Origin: an uncultured Clostridia bacterium
Lineage (GTDB): Bacteria > Bacillota > Clostridia > Oscillospirales > Acutalibacteraceae
Direction of reading: 5' to 3'
Assembly: GCA_947581635.1 (NCBI GenBank)
Contig: CANPVE010000012.1
Span: 1-64,000 of the forward strand
Length of the DNA: 64,000 bases
Position 1 is the stretch's first letter; each line of letters starts with the position of its first letter. The notes under the pieces were generated by a model. The model did not search any database. It saw only the letters and a list, made by a program, of their open reading frames with translations, and was not told where the DNA came from. A program made the position numbers and the translations under genes. Shown here in pieces: positions 29,064-38,573 of the stretch.

Positions 29064-30659
29064 TCATTCATTTGACATAGCTGCGAATGCGTTAAGCTTC
29101 TCAAGCGCCCTGCCGCTGTCAATTGTATCGGCGGCGAATTTAACCGCGCCCTCAAGCCCCAGCTCGGGCCTTGCAATGTATATGCCCGCGCCGGCATTCA
29201 TCAGCACAGTGTCGCGCCGTGCTCCCCTGTCCTCGCCGGACAGAATCGCGCGGGTAATCGCGGCGTTCTCCTCGGGCAGACCGCCAACCAAATCTTCCTT
29301 TGAGCAGCGGGAGAACCCAAACTGTTCGGGGGTTATGGTGTAAGTCTTAAACTTATCTCCGCGAACTTCGCATACATACGCGGGGGCGCTGGATGTGATT
29401 TCATCCATGACATTCTCGCTGAATACGACCAAAGCGTCCTTCACTCCGATTTTGCTGAGAACGTGAGCCATCGTCTCCACCAGATCTCTGGAATAAACTC
29501 CCAGCACCTGCATTGAAGGGCTGGCGGGATTGGCGAGGGGGCCGAGGATATTGAAGAGCGTGCGTATTCCGAGTTCCTTGCGGACAGGCGCGACATACTT
29601 CATGGCACTGTGATACTTCTGCGCAAACAGAAAACAGATATTTTCCTTGTCCAGAATTTCCTCCATTTTTGAAGGCTCGGCAGTGATATTGATGCCCAAT
29701 GCTTCGAGAACGTCCGCCGCGCCGCTCTTGCTCGAGGCCGCTCTGTTGCCGTGCTTTGCCACAGGCACCCCTGCTGCGGCTATAACAAATGCCGCCGTGC
29801 TGGAGATATTGAACGAATTCGACTTGTCGCCGCCCGTGCCGACTATTTCCAAAACGTCCTTCTTGGGGTGAATCTGAACGGCGTGCGCCCTCATGCTGGC
29901 CGCCGCAGCCGAGATTTCCTCTATAGTCTCGCCCTTCACGGTGAGCGCGGTGAGCAGTGAGGCAATCTGCACATTGCTCGCCTGGCCGCCCATTATTTCA
30001 TCCATAACCTGCTCGGCCATTTCATATGGAAGGTTCTCCCTGTTGCTTACTTTGATTATTGCTTCCTTTATCATTTTGTTATCTCCCTTCAAATCGCCCT
30101 GCAAAAAATTCTTCAATATGACGCTGCCCTGAGGCGTGAGTATGGATTCGGGGTGAAACTGCACCCCGAATACGGGGTATTTCGCGTGCCTCACCGCCAT
30201 AATCTCGCCGTCCGCAGTGCGCGCCGTAACCCGAAGCTCGGCGGGTATGGTGGATTCCACAGCCGCAAGCGAATGATAGCGGGCCGCCTTTATCACCTTG
30301 GGCAGACCGCGAAATATCGGACAGGAGTTGTCTATCTCCACGTCAGATTGTTTGCCGTGCATCAATGTCTTGGCGTATGATACCGTTGCGCCGTATGCCT
30401 CGCATATGGATTGATGACCGAGGCACACGCCAAGAATCGGAATTTTGTCCGCGAAATGCCTTACCACATCAATGCATATTCCTGCGTCAATGGGTCTGCC
30501 CGGGCCGGGCGACAGAATTATGCGATCGGGGGCAAGGGCTTCAATCTCCTCAATCGTCATTTCGTCGTTGCGTATCACTCTAATGTCGGGGTTTATCGAG
30601 CCTACAAGCTGAAAGAGATTGTAGGAAAAGCTGTCGTAATTGTCTATCAGCAGAATCAT
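29064..30659 (-). CDS. trpGD: Bifunctional anthranilate synthase glutamine amidotransferase / anthranilate phosphoribosyltransferase (TrpG-TrpD fusion)
   Basis: 531 aa; GATase VCLGHQSI and VQFHPES; AnPRT GTGGDKSNSFNISS, KHGNRAASSKSGAADVLEALG. Confidence 0.96.
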   Translation of the reverse strand: MILLIDNYDSFSYNLFQLVGSINPDIRVIRNDEMTIEEIEALAPDRIILSPGPGRPIDAGICIDVVRHFADKIPILGVCLGHQSICEAYGATVSYAKTLMHGKQSDVEIDNSCPIFRGLPKVIKAARYHSLAAVESTIPAELRVTARTADGEIMAVRHAKYPVFGVQFHPESILTPQGSVILKNFLQGDLKGDNKMIKEAIIKVSNRENLPYEMAEQVMDEIMGGQASNVQIASLLTALTVKGETIEEISAAAASMRAHAVQIHPKKDVLEIVGTGGDKSNSFNISSTAAFVIAAAGVPVAKHGNRAASSKSGAADVLEALGINITAEPSKMEEILDKENICFLFAQKYHSAMKYVAPVRKELGIRTLFNILGPLANPASPSMQVLGVYSRDLVETMAHVLSKIGVKDALVVFSENVMDEITSSAPAYVCEVRGDKFKTYTITPEQFGFSRCSKEDLVGGLPEENAAITRAILSGEDRGARRDTVLMNAGAGIYIARPELGLEGAVKFAADTIDSGRALEKLNAFAAMSNE

Positions 30660-32125
30660 CAGTCTATACCTCCCTCTGCCGTTCTGAGCGCGTCAACAAC
30701 CGCCTTCGCCTTGTTGATGCACTCCTGATATTCGTTCTCAGGCACGCTGTCGGCAACTATTCCCGCGCCCGAGCGGACAAACACCTTGCCGTTTTTCTTA
30801 AACGCTATGCGTATTGCGATGCAGGTGTCCAGGTTGCCCGTGAAGTCTATATACCCGATAGCGCCGCCGTAAATGCCGCGCTTGTTGTTTTCCAGTTCGT
30901 TGATTATTTCACAGGCACGGATTTTCGGCGCACCCGAAAGCGTTCCCGCAGGCAGCACCGCGTCAACCGCGTCCAATGCGGTGCGATCGTCGCAGATCTC
31001 TCCGCGTACAGTGGAGCCGATGTGCATTACATGGGAATAGCGTTCTATTGCCATGTACTTTTCCACCTTGACGCTGCCGAACTTGCTTATCTTGCCTATG
31101 TCGTTGCGCCCGAGGTCAACCAGCATATTGTGTTCGGAAAGCTCCTTGGGATCCGCGAGCAGGTCCTTTTCCAGCGCGATATCCTCCTCGTAGGTTCTGC
31201 CTCGCGGACGCGTGCCGGCCAGCGGAAAGGTGTAAAGTTTCCCATCTTTCAATTTAACCAGAGTTTCGGGGGAAGCGCCCGCTATTTCGATGTCGTTGCT
31301 GCTGAAGTAGAACATATAGGGCGACGGATTGGTAGTTCTGAGCACCCGATAGGTGTCAAACAGGCTGCCCTCAACCTCCGCCATAAGACGATTGGAGAGC
31401 ACGACCTGGAATATATCGCCCTCGTGAATGTAATTTTTGGCCTTATTGACCATTTCGCAGTACTGCTCCCTGTCGAACAGCGATTCCATCTCGGATTTTA
31501 TCTTCAGAGACTGAATTTCTGCGGGCTTGCCGCTGAGAATCAAATTCCGCATGGTTTCCAGTTCAATAAGCGCCTTTTCGTAATTCTGATCCACGCTGTC
31601 GAGTTTAATGTTTACTATGAGGACGATTTTTTGATGCAGATTGTCAAATGCTATTACCTTATTGAAAAGCATAAGATCTACGTCATTGAAATTCTCCTCG
31701 TCCCGCGCGTCCAGTTTAAGCGAAGGTTCGCTGTACTTGATGTAATCGTAGGAGAAATAGCCCACCAAACCGCCCGTGAAAGAGGGAAGATAATCGAAGC
31801 GCGGACTTTTGTTGTCCTCAACTATCTGTCTGATTATGGTCTTTGGACTGTCGGAATTAAGAGTCAGCTCGGTTCCGGCATTAATTTTAACAACGCCGTC
31901 CTTGCAGGTTATCTCCATGATTGGGTCGTAGCCCAGGAAGGTGTATCTGCCCCATTTGGACGAGTCCTCGCAGCTCTCCAGCATATAACAGTGATTGCTG
32001 ACCTTCTTCAATATCTTCATGACCTCAACAGGCGTTTTTACGTCGGAATACATCTCACAGCTTACCGGAACAGTCTTGTATTCGGCGGCAAGCGCCCTGA
32101 CCTCATCTAAACTCGGTCTGAACAT
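30659..32125 (-). CDS. trpE: Anthranilate synthase component I
   Basis: 488 aa; EGDIFQVVLSNR, ASPETLVKLKDGKLYTFPLAGTRPRG, chorismate-binding C-terminus. Confidence 0.97.
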   Translation of the reverse strand: MFRPSLDEVRALAAEYKTVPVSCEMYSDVKTPVEVMKILKKVSNHCYMLESCEDSSKWGRYTFLGYDPIMEITCKDGVVKINAGTELTLNSDSPKTIIRQIVEDNKSPRFDYLPSFTGGLVGYFSYDYIKYSEPSLKLDARDEENFNDVDLMLFNKVIAFDNLHQKIVLIVNIKLDSVDQNYEKALIELETMRNLILSGKPAEIQSLKIKSEMESLFDREQYCEMVNKAKNYIHEGDIFQVVLSNRLMAEVEGSLFDTYRVLRTTNPSPYMFYFSSNDIEIAGASPETLVKLKDGKLYTFPLAGTRPRGRTYEEDIALEKDLLADPKELSEHNMLVDLGRNDIGKISKFGSVKVEKYMAIERYSHVMHIGSTVRGEICDDRTALDAVDAVLPAGTLSGAPKIRACEIINELENNKRGIYGGAIGYIDFTGNLDTCIAIRIAFKKNGKVFVRSGAGIVADSVPENEYQECINKAKAVVDALRTAEGGID

Positions 32126-32178
32126 TTTGGCTTCAATCCTTTCTTTTTCAAATCTTTTTCAAAAATACAAGACAAAAA

Positions 32179-32530
32179 GCCCTTGACAAAATTTCGTTTA
32201 ATGCGCAACAACACATTAAAAAATCTTGTCAAGGGCGAACTTTAAAAAATCCGCGGTGCCACCTTGATTTGCGGTTCAAGAAACCGCACACTCATTCGCA
32301 GGATACAGCCATATCCCCGATGATTAACGCACATCGCAACGTCATATTTTAATCGACGCCGCACTTAGGCGGACGCCTTTGAATATGCCCTCGGCGGTCC
32401 ATTTAATAAACTGCATTTCTGCCCGATTCTCAGCGCCACGGGCTCTCTGTGAGCGCACGAATATTTTTATCTCCGCGTCAACGGTTTCCACGCCGATAGT
32501 CTGATATCGACGCCGATCGCAGCTTTTATT
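32179..32530 (-). ncRNA. Tryptophan T-box leader
   Basis: Minus strand AAGGTGGCACCGCGG (T-box sequence, 32265-32251), AGAGAGCCCGTGG...AGAA stem-I signature, candidate specifier TGG-A at 32401-32399, terminator stem gcccttgacaaaattt...aatcttgtcaagggc at 32179-32236; immediately upstream of trpE. Confidence 0.93.
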
Positions 32531-32554
32531 CTCTTGTTTTTATCTTTTTTTAAC

Positions 32555-32583
32555 ATAGTACTCTTAAAATTCTGTTTTGTCAA
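32555..32583 (-). promoter_or_regulatory. trp operon promoter
   Basis: Minus strand TTGACA - 17 bp - TACTAT upstream of T-box. Confidence 0.7.
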
Positions 32584-32717
32584 TATAATTTTTGATATTT
32601 TCTATAAATTTTTTTGCACGCCTCAACGGGTAAGTTCACAAAAACACAGGTGAATGTTGCCCCTAAAATTTTACGGGAAAGATGTTTGCTCTCTGCTTTT
32701 CCCAAAGGCGAAAAGGA

Positions 32718-32762
32718 TTGGTGCAAAAGATTATGTGTTCCGTATTCGCCCCAGACCCCCAC
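32718..32762 (-). repeat. MITE-like dispersed repeat, partial copy 2 (-)
   Basis: caaaagattatgtgttccgtattcgccccagacccccac aligns with aaaaagattatttgccatgtattcgcccaaactcgcc of copy 4. Confidence 0.55.
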
Positions 32763-32909
32763 GCCACGCTATTTGTTTTGAATGCCTCCTCCGTGTTTGA
32801 AATCTGTCAAATGCTTGACTTTTTTTTGCCTTTGTTATATACTTGCATAAAAACGAATTATATGCAAAAAATCACTACTTTTTCTCAAAGGCAGGAAGGA
32901 AAAATACAT

Positions 32910-34187
32910 ATGAAAAAGACACCCTTTGTCACCCTTGAGCAGCTCAAGGAGATTGAAAAGACATACCCAACCCCCTACCACATCTACGACGAAAAGGGCA
33001 TACGTGAGAACGCGCGCAGACTTCGCCGGGCATTCGGCTGGAACAAAGGCTTCAAGGAGTATTTCGCTGTAAAGGCCACCCCAAACCCATACATAATGCA
33101 AATTCTCCGCGAGGAGGGCTGCGGCTCCGACTGCTCGTCTTACAGTGAATTGCTCTTGGCCGAGAGCGTAGGCAATGTAGGCAGCGACATAATGTTCTCG
33201 TCCAATGCAACTCCTCCCGAGGACTTCAGGCTCGCCAAAAAACTGGGTGCCATCATAAATCTGGACGACATAACCCACATTGATTTTCTCGAAAAGGCGG
33301 CCGGAATCCCCGAGACAATCTGCTGCCGCTACAATCCCGGCGGATATTTCGAGCTTGGCACCGATATAATGGACAACCCCGGCGACGCCAAATACGGTAT
33401 GACCCACGAACAGATAATCGAGGCGTTCAAGATCCTGCTGGGCAAGGGCGTCAAGCACTTCGGAATCCACAGTTTTCTCGCCAGCAATACCGTCACAAAT
33501 GACTATTACCCCGAACTTGCCCGCAGACTCTTTGAACTCGCCGTGGAACTTAAAGAAAAAACAGGCGCGTCCATAGAATTTATAAATCTTTCGGGCGGCG
33601 TGGGCATCGCGTACCGCCCCGAACAGGAGCCCAACGACATCATGGTCATAGGAGAGGGGGTCCGTCAGCAGTACGAGAAGATTCTGGCGCCCGCAGGCAT
33701 GGACAATGTTGCGATCTTCACCGAACTTGGCAGATTTATGCTCGCCCCCTACGGGCATCTCGTCACCAAGGCTATCCACCGCAAGGAGACATACAAGCAC
33801 TATATAGGCGTCGACGCCTGCGCCTGCAATCTCATGCGCCCTGCCATGTACGGCGCGTACCATCACATCACCGTCATGGGCAAGGACGAGAACGGTCCCA
33901 AGATGACATACGACATAACAGGCTCGCTCTGCGAAAACAACGACAAATTTGCCATAGACCGCGAGCTTCCCGTAATTGACATTGGTGACTTCCTCGTAAT
34001 TCACGACACGGGCGCGCACGGCTTCTCTATGGGTTACAATTACAACGGCAAGCTGCGCTCCGCCGAGCTGCTGCTTTGCGAGGACGGTTCGGTAAAACTC
34101 ATACGCCGCGCCGAGACCCCTGCGGATTACTTCGCCACTTTCGACTTCGAGGGGGCGACGATAAAGGTAAAGGACAACGAGGACTGA
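32910..34187 (+). CDS. lysA: Diaminopimelate decarboxylase-like PLP enzyme (fold III)
   Basis: RBS aggaagga; YPTPYHIYDEKGIRENARRLRRAFGWNKGFKEYFAVKATPNP, LNLSGGVGIAY equivalent INLSGGVGIAY, GRFMLAPYG, DTGAHGFSMGYNYN. Confidence 0.88.
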   Translation: MKKTPFVTLEQLKEIEKTYPTPYHIYDEKGIRENARRLRRAFGWNKGFKEYFAVKATPNPYIMQILREEGCGSDCSSYSELLLAESVGNVGSDIMFSSNATPPEDFRLAKKLGAIINLDDITHIDFLEKAAGIPETICCRYNPGGYFELGTDIMDNPGDAKYGMTHEQIIEAFKILLGKGVKHFGIHSFLASNTVTNDYYPELARRLFELAVELKEKTGASIEFINLSGGVGIAYRPEQEPNDIMVIGEGVRQQYEKILAPAGMDNVAIFTELGRFMLAPYGHLVTKAIHRKETYKHYIGVDACACNLMRPAMYGAYHHITVMGKDENGPKMTYDITGSLCENNDKFAIDRELPVIDIGDFLVIHDTGAHGFSMGYNYNGKLRSAELLLCEDGSVKLIRRAETPADYFATFDFEGATIKVKDNED

Positions 34188-34240
34188 CAGGTTTAATAGA
34201 TTTTAATAGATTTTAATAAATTAAATTCCAAACAACAGGT

Positions 34241-34297
34241 AAATCTGCTTCATGCTTATGTAAAGAATGTAAAGACTTAGGCATGAGGCGGATTTTT
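34241..34297 (+). terminator. Terminator of lysA-like gene
   Basis: aaatctgcttcatgc...gcatgaggcggatttttt. Confidence 0.75.
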
Positions 34298-34539
34298 TAA
34301 TCCGGGCAGGCGGAAGAAAAAATCACGTCGGCTTATCCGCAAGAGTATCGGAATTTATATTCACTCATAGTTTGATATGAATGGATTAAAGTGTGTTTTG
34401 CGGATCCATAATTATGAATTATTTTACATTTTTTTACTGTTAAACCTTTCCGATATGTGATATAATAATTTTGTACTATTTTCTAGTCGGTGTGAATTGA
34501 GAAATTCAAAAAATACAAAAATTATGAAAGGAAAATTCT

Positions 34540-37500
34540 ATGGAAAACAAAACACCTTCAAAGGCGATGGACGCGGACTCCTTTGTGCCCGTGCTCAAAT
34601 ACATTCTGTCGTTTTTCATCACCATGCTGGTCACATACGTCGCGTGTACGTTGAATGACAAATCAACGGCATTCTCACTGACTTTTGCGGTGACGGCAGG
34701 AGTCATAGCGTTGCTTGTCTGTCACTCTATAATGTCGAGCAATGTACCAAAAGCAAAATATTACTACATTCTGCTATCTGCTCTGCTGTCATTCTGCGCC
34801 ATAGTCATATGCTACATGGCGCTGGGGGTTTACCCGTTCGGAGAAAAGTCGGTAATGATAATAGATATGCACCATCAATACTCCTCTTTCTTCTCGCTGG
34901 TGCGTGAGAAAATTACCTCCTTTGATTCGCTTTCCTATTCCGACAGCGTGGGCATGGGCGGCGGCCTTATCCCGCTCATAGCCTACTATCTTTGCAGCCC
35001 CTACAACATAATTGCGCTGATATTCCCCCGCGATTGGCTGACAGAGGCGATCGCCCTCATCGAAGTGCTCAAAATTGCCACGGCGGGCGCGACATTTGCG
35101 ATATTCTGCCGCGGCGTATTCAAAAAGGAGAATTACAGCACCGTCGCACTCTCCATTGCATACGCGCTGTCGGCGTACTTTATCGCATATTCGTGGGACG
35201 TGATGTGGCTGGATTGCCTCGTCCTGCTGCCGCTCATCGTCTACGGGCTTGAAAAGGTGATAAATGGGGAAAGTCCGCTGCTCTATAGCATAACCCTCGG
35301 ACTTGCCATAACCACAAACTACTACATCGGGTACATGGTTTGCATATTCATGGTGCTGTGGTTCATCATGAGAATGCTGGAATCGGACGGTCAATACGGT
35401 GACATTCCCGTAAAGAACAGAGCGCTCAGATGGCTCAAAAAGTCTGTCCGTTTCGCATGGACTTCCGCCGTGGGCGGTATGCTCTCGATGTGGATATTGA
35501 TACCCACCGCGATTTCCCTTCGCGAAACCTCGGGCGCGGAGGACGAGTTCGCACGCGAGGTCACAAGCAATTTTGACTTCTGGGACATATTCTCCCGCAC
35601 CCTTTACGGAATGCCTCCCACAGAGCGGGGCGACAATCTGCCGAATATCTACTGCTCAATGCTGGCGGTGCTGATGATAGCCGTGTTCATGCTCTGCCGC
35701 CAAATTCGACTGAGAACGCGCGTTTGCTTCGGCGGTCTGCTGGGCGCGCTCGTTGTACTCATGGCAAACAACTGGACAAATTTTGCCTTCCACGGGTTCC
35801 ACTTTCCCAACGACCTGCCCTATCGAAATTCCTTTCTGGTTAGCTTCGTGATGCTCGCGATTGCCGTTCAGACGCTCGACAAAATCAGAGAGCTTGAGCG
35901 CGAAACCGTGTTCAAAGCGTTTGCCGTTGTGGCGGCCATGCTGGTAATCGAACAGAAGATAGGGGATTCGGATTATACCTCAGTGTGGACGGCGCTGGGA
36001 CTTGTCGCGCTATACGCGCTGATAATCGGCTGTGCGCCCGCGTTCAAGGCGGCAAGGAGAAACACCGCTGCCGCGCTCATTCTCGCGGTCGTATTCGTGG
36101 AGGTGTCCGCCAACTCAATATCAATGATACAGCAGCTCAACAAAGACGAGGTGTTCACTGAGCGCGAAAACTTTGTGTATGATTACAACATAAACAAAGC
36201 CGCAGTCAGTTATATCGAGGAAATAAACGCCGACGGCAGCCGCATGGAGATACTCCCCCGAAAGACTTGCAATGACGATGCCCTTTACGATTATTCGGGT
36301 CTTACGGTGTTTGCTTCAAGCAACGCCAAGGCCACTACCACGCTCATGGGCAAGCTGGGCTATGCCATAAACGGCGTAAACAGCTACATCTACAACAGCT
36401 ATGTCCCGCTTGTGGATTCAATTCTCAACCTCAAGTATGTAGCGTTCAATCACGACATAGGCTCCCACGCTCAGCTTGCATATATCGACAACGTAACCGA
36501 CGGCGACGGCAACTACAGATATATCTATGAAAACACAATGGCGCTTGCCCGAGGCTTTACCGTTGACAACGATATAATATACTGGAATTCGGGCAGCACC
36601 GCCAAATATGAAAATCCCTTCGACGTGCAGAACAAGTTTGTAGAATACGCAGCCAACTGTCCCCCTGTCTACACCATGCTGCCGCCCTCGGTGGAGAGCG
36701 AAGACGGCATGAATGTGGAATTCAACGATTCGTATTTCTACGCCGACTGCACAGGCGGTACGGGCTCCTTTGACGCCGCGATCGTCAAGCACAACGAGTC
36801 CCAAACATACATCTACGTCGATTGCCGCGCCGCCTCGAGCATAAACGTGTCGGTCGATAATTCAAGCTGGAGCGTCACCCCTTACGAGCCTTATATAATA
36901 GACTTGGGAAGGCTGGCTGTCGGAGACATTGTCCGCGTAAATATAACTGCGGACTCCACTTGCAGCGGCAACATATTCGTCGCTGAAATGGACAATGAAG
37001 CTATGGCCAACGCTATAAGTGCACTCGGTCAGAATCAACTGCAAGTGACCGAGTTTGACGACGGGTATATCAAGGGCAGCATTTCCGCTGACCGCGACTG
37101 CGTTATGTTCACCTCTATCCCTTACAACGACGGTTGGACGGCTATCGTTGACGGCGAGACAGTCGAGACGATGATGATAGGCGACGCGCTTCTCGGCATT
37201 TACCTGCCTCAGGGCAACCACGAGGTGACTTTGAGATATCACACAAGCGGGCTGCCGCTGGGCGCGGCACTCACGCTCTTTGGCATAATTGTGCTGGTGC
37301 TGTGGTCCCTGCGCAAAAGGACAATCTATCCGCTGCTCAAAGAATTTGCTCCTGTACTCTACAAATCAATAGGCGAGGTAAATAAAGATAAGCTCGAGCC
37401 GCAGAATACTCCGTTTTCATTTGAAGAATTATTCTCTGAGGGGAGTGACGACGCGGTTAATATTCTCAAAACTGACAACGGAGAGATCAGCTTCGCTGAT

Positions 37501-37782
37501 AATACTGACGAAGAAAGCGAAGAAATAACGCAAATCAAAGAGCCTCCTCCACATTCAGCCCACGCAAAATCAACCAAGGTTCCGGCACCCGCCGACAATA
37601 CTGACGGTGAGGACAAGTCAGAGCAGATTCAGGAGGTAACCGAGGTGCAGGAAATCGGCGCCAATGACAAGGAACCGCAAAAAGGATCAACTGCAACGGA
37701 AACACGACATACAAAGATACAACATTCGTCGACAGGCGAAGTGTTTGAGATCACGGAGGACAATAAAAACACAAAAAAATAA
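34540..37782 (+). CDS. YfhO-family multi-pass membrane protein with acidic C-terminal tail
   Basis: 1080 aa; DMHHQYSSFFSLVREKI, SPYNIIALIFP, SWDVMWLDCLVLLPLIVYGLE, beta-rich extracytoplasmic domain, TM then Glu/Asp/Thr-rich tail. Confidence 0.88.
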   Translation: MENKTPSKAMDADSFVPVLKYILSFFITMLVTYVACTLNDKSTAFSLTFAVTAGVIALLVCHSIMSSNVPKAKYYYILLSALLSFCAIVICYMALGVYPFGEKSVMIIDMHHQYSSFFSLVREKITSFDSLSYSDSVGMGGGLIPLIAYYLCSPYNIIALIFPRDWLTEAIALIEVLKIATAGATFAIFCRGVFKKENYSTVALSIAYALSAYFIAYSWDVMWLDCLVLLPLIVYGLEKVINGESPLLYSITLGLAITTNYYIGYMVCIFMVLWFIMRMLESDGQYGDIPVKNRALRWLKKSVRFAWTSAVGGMLSMWILIPTAISLRETSGAEDEFAREVTSNFDFWDIFSRTLYGMPPTERGDNLPNIYCSMLAVLMIAVFMLCRQIRLRTRVCFGGLLGALVVLMANNWTNFAFHGFHFPNDLPYRNSFLVSFVMLAIAVQTLDKIRELERETVFKAFAVVAAMLVIEQKIGDSDYTSVWTALGLVALYALIIGCAPAFKAARRNTAAALILAVVFVEVSANSISMIQQLNKDEVFTERENFVYDYNINKAAVSYIEEINADGSRMEILPRKTCNDDALYDYSGLTVFASSNAKATTTLMGKLGYAINGVNSYIYNSYVPLVDSILNLKYVAFNHDIGSHAQLAYIDNVTDGDGNYRYIYENTMALARGFTVDNDIIYWNSGSTAKYENPFDVQNKFVEYAANCPPVYTMLPPSVESEDGMNVEFNDSYFYADCTGGTGSFDAAIVKHNESQTYIYVDCRAASSINVSVDNSSWSVTPYEPYIIDLGRLAVGDIVRVNITADSTCSGNIFVAEMDNEAMANAISALGQNQLQVTEFDDGYIKGSISADRDCVMFTSIPYNDGWTAIVDGETVETMMIGDALLGIYLPQGNHEVTLRYHTSGLPLGAALTLFGIIVLVLWSLRKRTIYPLLKEFAPVLYKSIGEVNKDKLEPQNTPFSFEELFSEGSDDAVNILKTDNGEISFADNTDEESEEITQIKEPPPHSAHAKSTKVPAPADNTDGEDKSEQIQEVTEVQEIGANDKEPQKGSTATETRHTKIQHSSTGEVFEITEDNKNTKK

Positions 37783-37785
37783 TCA

Positions 37786-37905
37786 GCTAAGCGTAGAAGT
37801 CCAGGGGGATAATTCCCTCTGGCAGTGGGCGTGGGGCAAAGCTCCACAAGCGGGAGCGGTCAAAACGCGCTAAGACTAAAGAAACATTTAGGCGAACACA
37901 GAAAA
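37786..37905 (+). repeat. MITE-like dispersed intergenic repeat, copy 3 (+)
   Basis: aatcagctaagcgtagaagtccagggggataattccctctggcag...agcggtcaaaacgcgctaagactaaagaaacatttaggcgaacaca. Confidence 0.75.
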
Positions 37906-37920
37906 AGCGAAGCTGCCAAA

Positions 37921-37967
37921 AACACACCAACAAGAAAATCTTTGATTTTCTTGTTGGTGTGTTTTTT
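37921..37967 (+). terminator. Strong terminator between inverted repeat copies
   Basis: Perfect 20-bp stem aacacaccaacaagaaaatc-ttt-gattttcttgttggtgtgtt followed by T run. Confidence 0.92.
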
Positions 37968-37974
37968 TGACGGC

Positions 37975-38200
37975 TCAGATAAATCGAGAAAGCTTTGTTA
38001 AAAAGATTATTTGCCATGTATTCGCCCAAACTCGCCTTTAATCCTACCGTGTTTTGCCCGCTCCGCCTGCGGCTCCGCTTGTGAGGCTCTGCCTCACTCT
38101 CCGCCATGGGCGCTGCCCCTGTACCCTGCCAGGAGGAATTATCCCCCTGGACTCCCATATAGCTCCGCTCGCTCGACTTGAGTTTCTCAAAATTGATTTC
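37975..38200 (-). repeat. MITE-like dispersed intergenic repeat, copy 4 (-)
   Basis: aaaagattatttgccatgtattcgcccaaactcgcctttaatcctaccgtgttttgcccgctccgcctgcggctccgcttgtgaggct...gccaggaggaattatccccctggact...ctcaaaattgatttccgt. Confidence 0.85.
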
Positions 38201-38222
38201 CGTAAATAACCTTGTCTCCCAC

Positions 38223-38251
38223 TTGACAAAGTAAAAAATAAGAGTTATACT
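38223..38251 (+). promoter_or_regulatory. ribU promoter
   Basis: TTGACA - 17 bp - TATACT directly upstream of FMN riboswitch. Confidence 0.85.
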
Positions 38252-38276
38252 GTACGTTGAAAATATAATTGAACTG

Positions 38277-38430
38277 TCTTCAGGGCGAGGTGAAATTCCT
38301 CACCGGCGGTGATGCAGCCTTTGTAATGGCTGTTAGTCCGCGCGCGCAAGCTGATTCGGTGTGATTCCGAAACCGACGGTAAACACGTTGTTCTTATGTA
38401 CAACGGTGAAAAGTCCGGATGAAAGAAGAT
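38277..38430 (+). ncRNA. FMN riboswitch (RFN element)
   Basis: cttcagggcgaggtgaaattcctcaccggcggtgatgcagcc...agtccgcgcgcgc...gattcggtgtgattccgaaaccgacggt...agtccggatgaaagaaga. Confidence 0.97.
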
Positions 38431-38491
38431 GTGTGCAAGCCACAATGCCGTCGGTTTGTCTCGGCGGCGTCCACAACCTGCATATATTGTC

Positions 38492-38532
38492 GCCCTGCGG
38501 TTACTTGACATAAGTCCGCAGGGCGTTTTTTC
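38492..38532 (+). terminator. Riboswitch-controlled terminator
   Basis: gccctgcgg...ccgcagggcgtttttt. Confidence 0.9.
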
Positions 38533-38573
38533 GTTGGCGCAGACAGTCCACTAAAGAAAGGTGTCGTTGTTTT

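Noticed and set aside
31022-32110. 362-aa plus-strand ORF over trpE
   Set aside because: Antisense shadow of trpE; no RBS or recognisable motifs.
32835-34019. 394-aa minus-strand ORF over the lysA-like gene
   Set aside because: Antisense shadow; the plus-strand frame has clear PLP decarboxylase motifs.
34190-34222. aatagatttt repeated three times
   Set aside because: Short AT-rich direct repeat in an intergenic region; too small to interpret as CRISPR or iteron.
37787-38158. 123-aa ORF and similar ORFs at 44292-44741, 49118-49306 and 37664-37873 sharing GVQGDNS/EPHKRS-like peptides
   Set aside because: The similarity is due to the dispersed DNA repeat read in frame; no RBS and frames vary between copies, so not real proteins.
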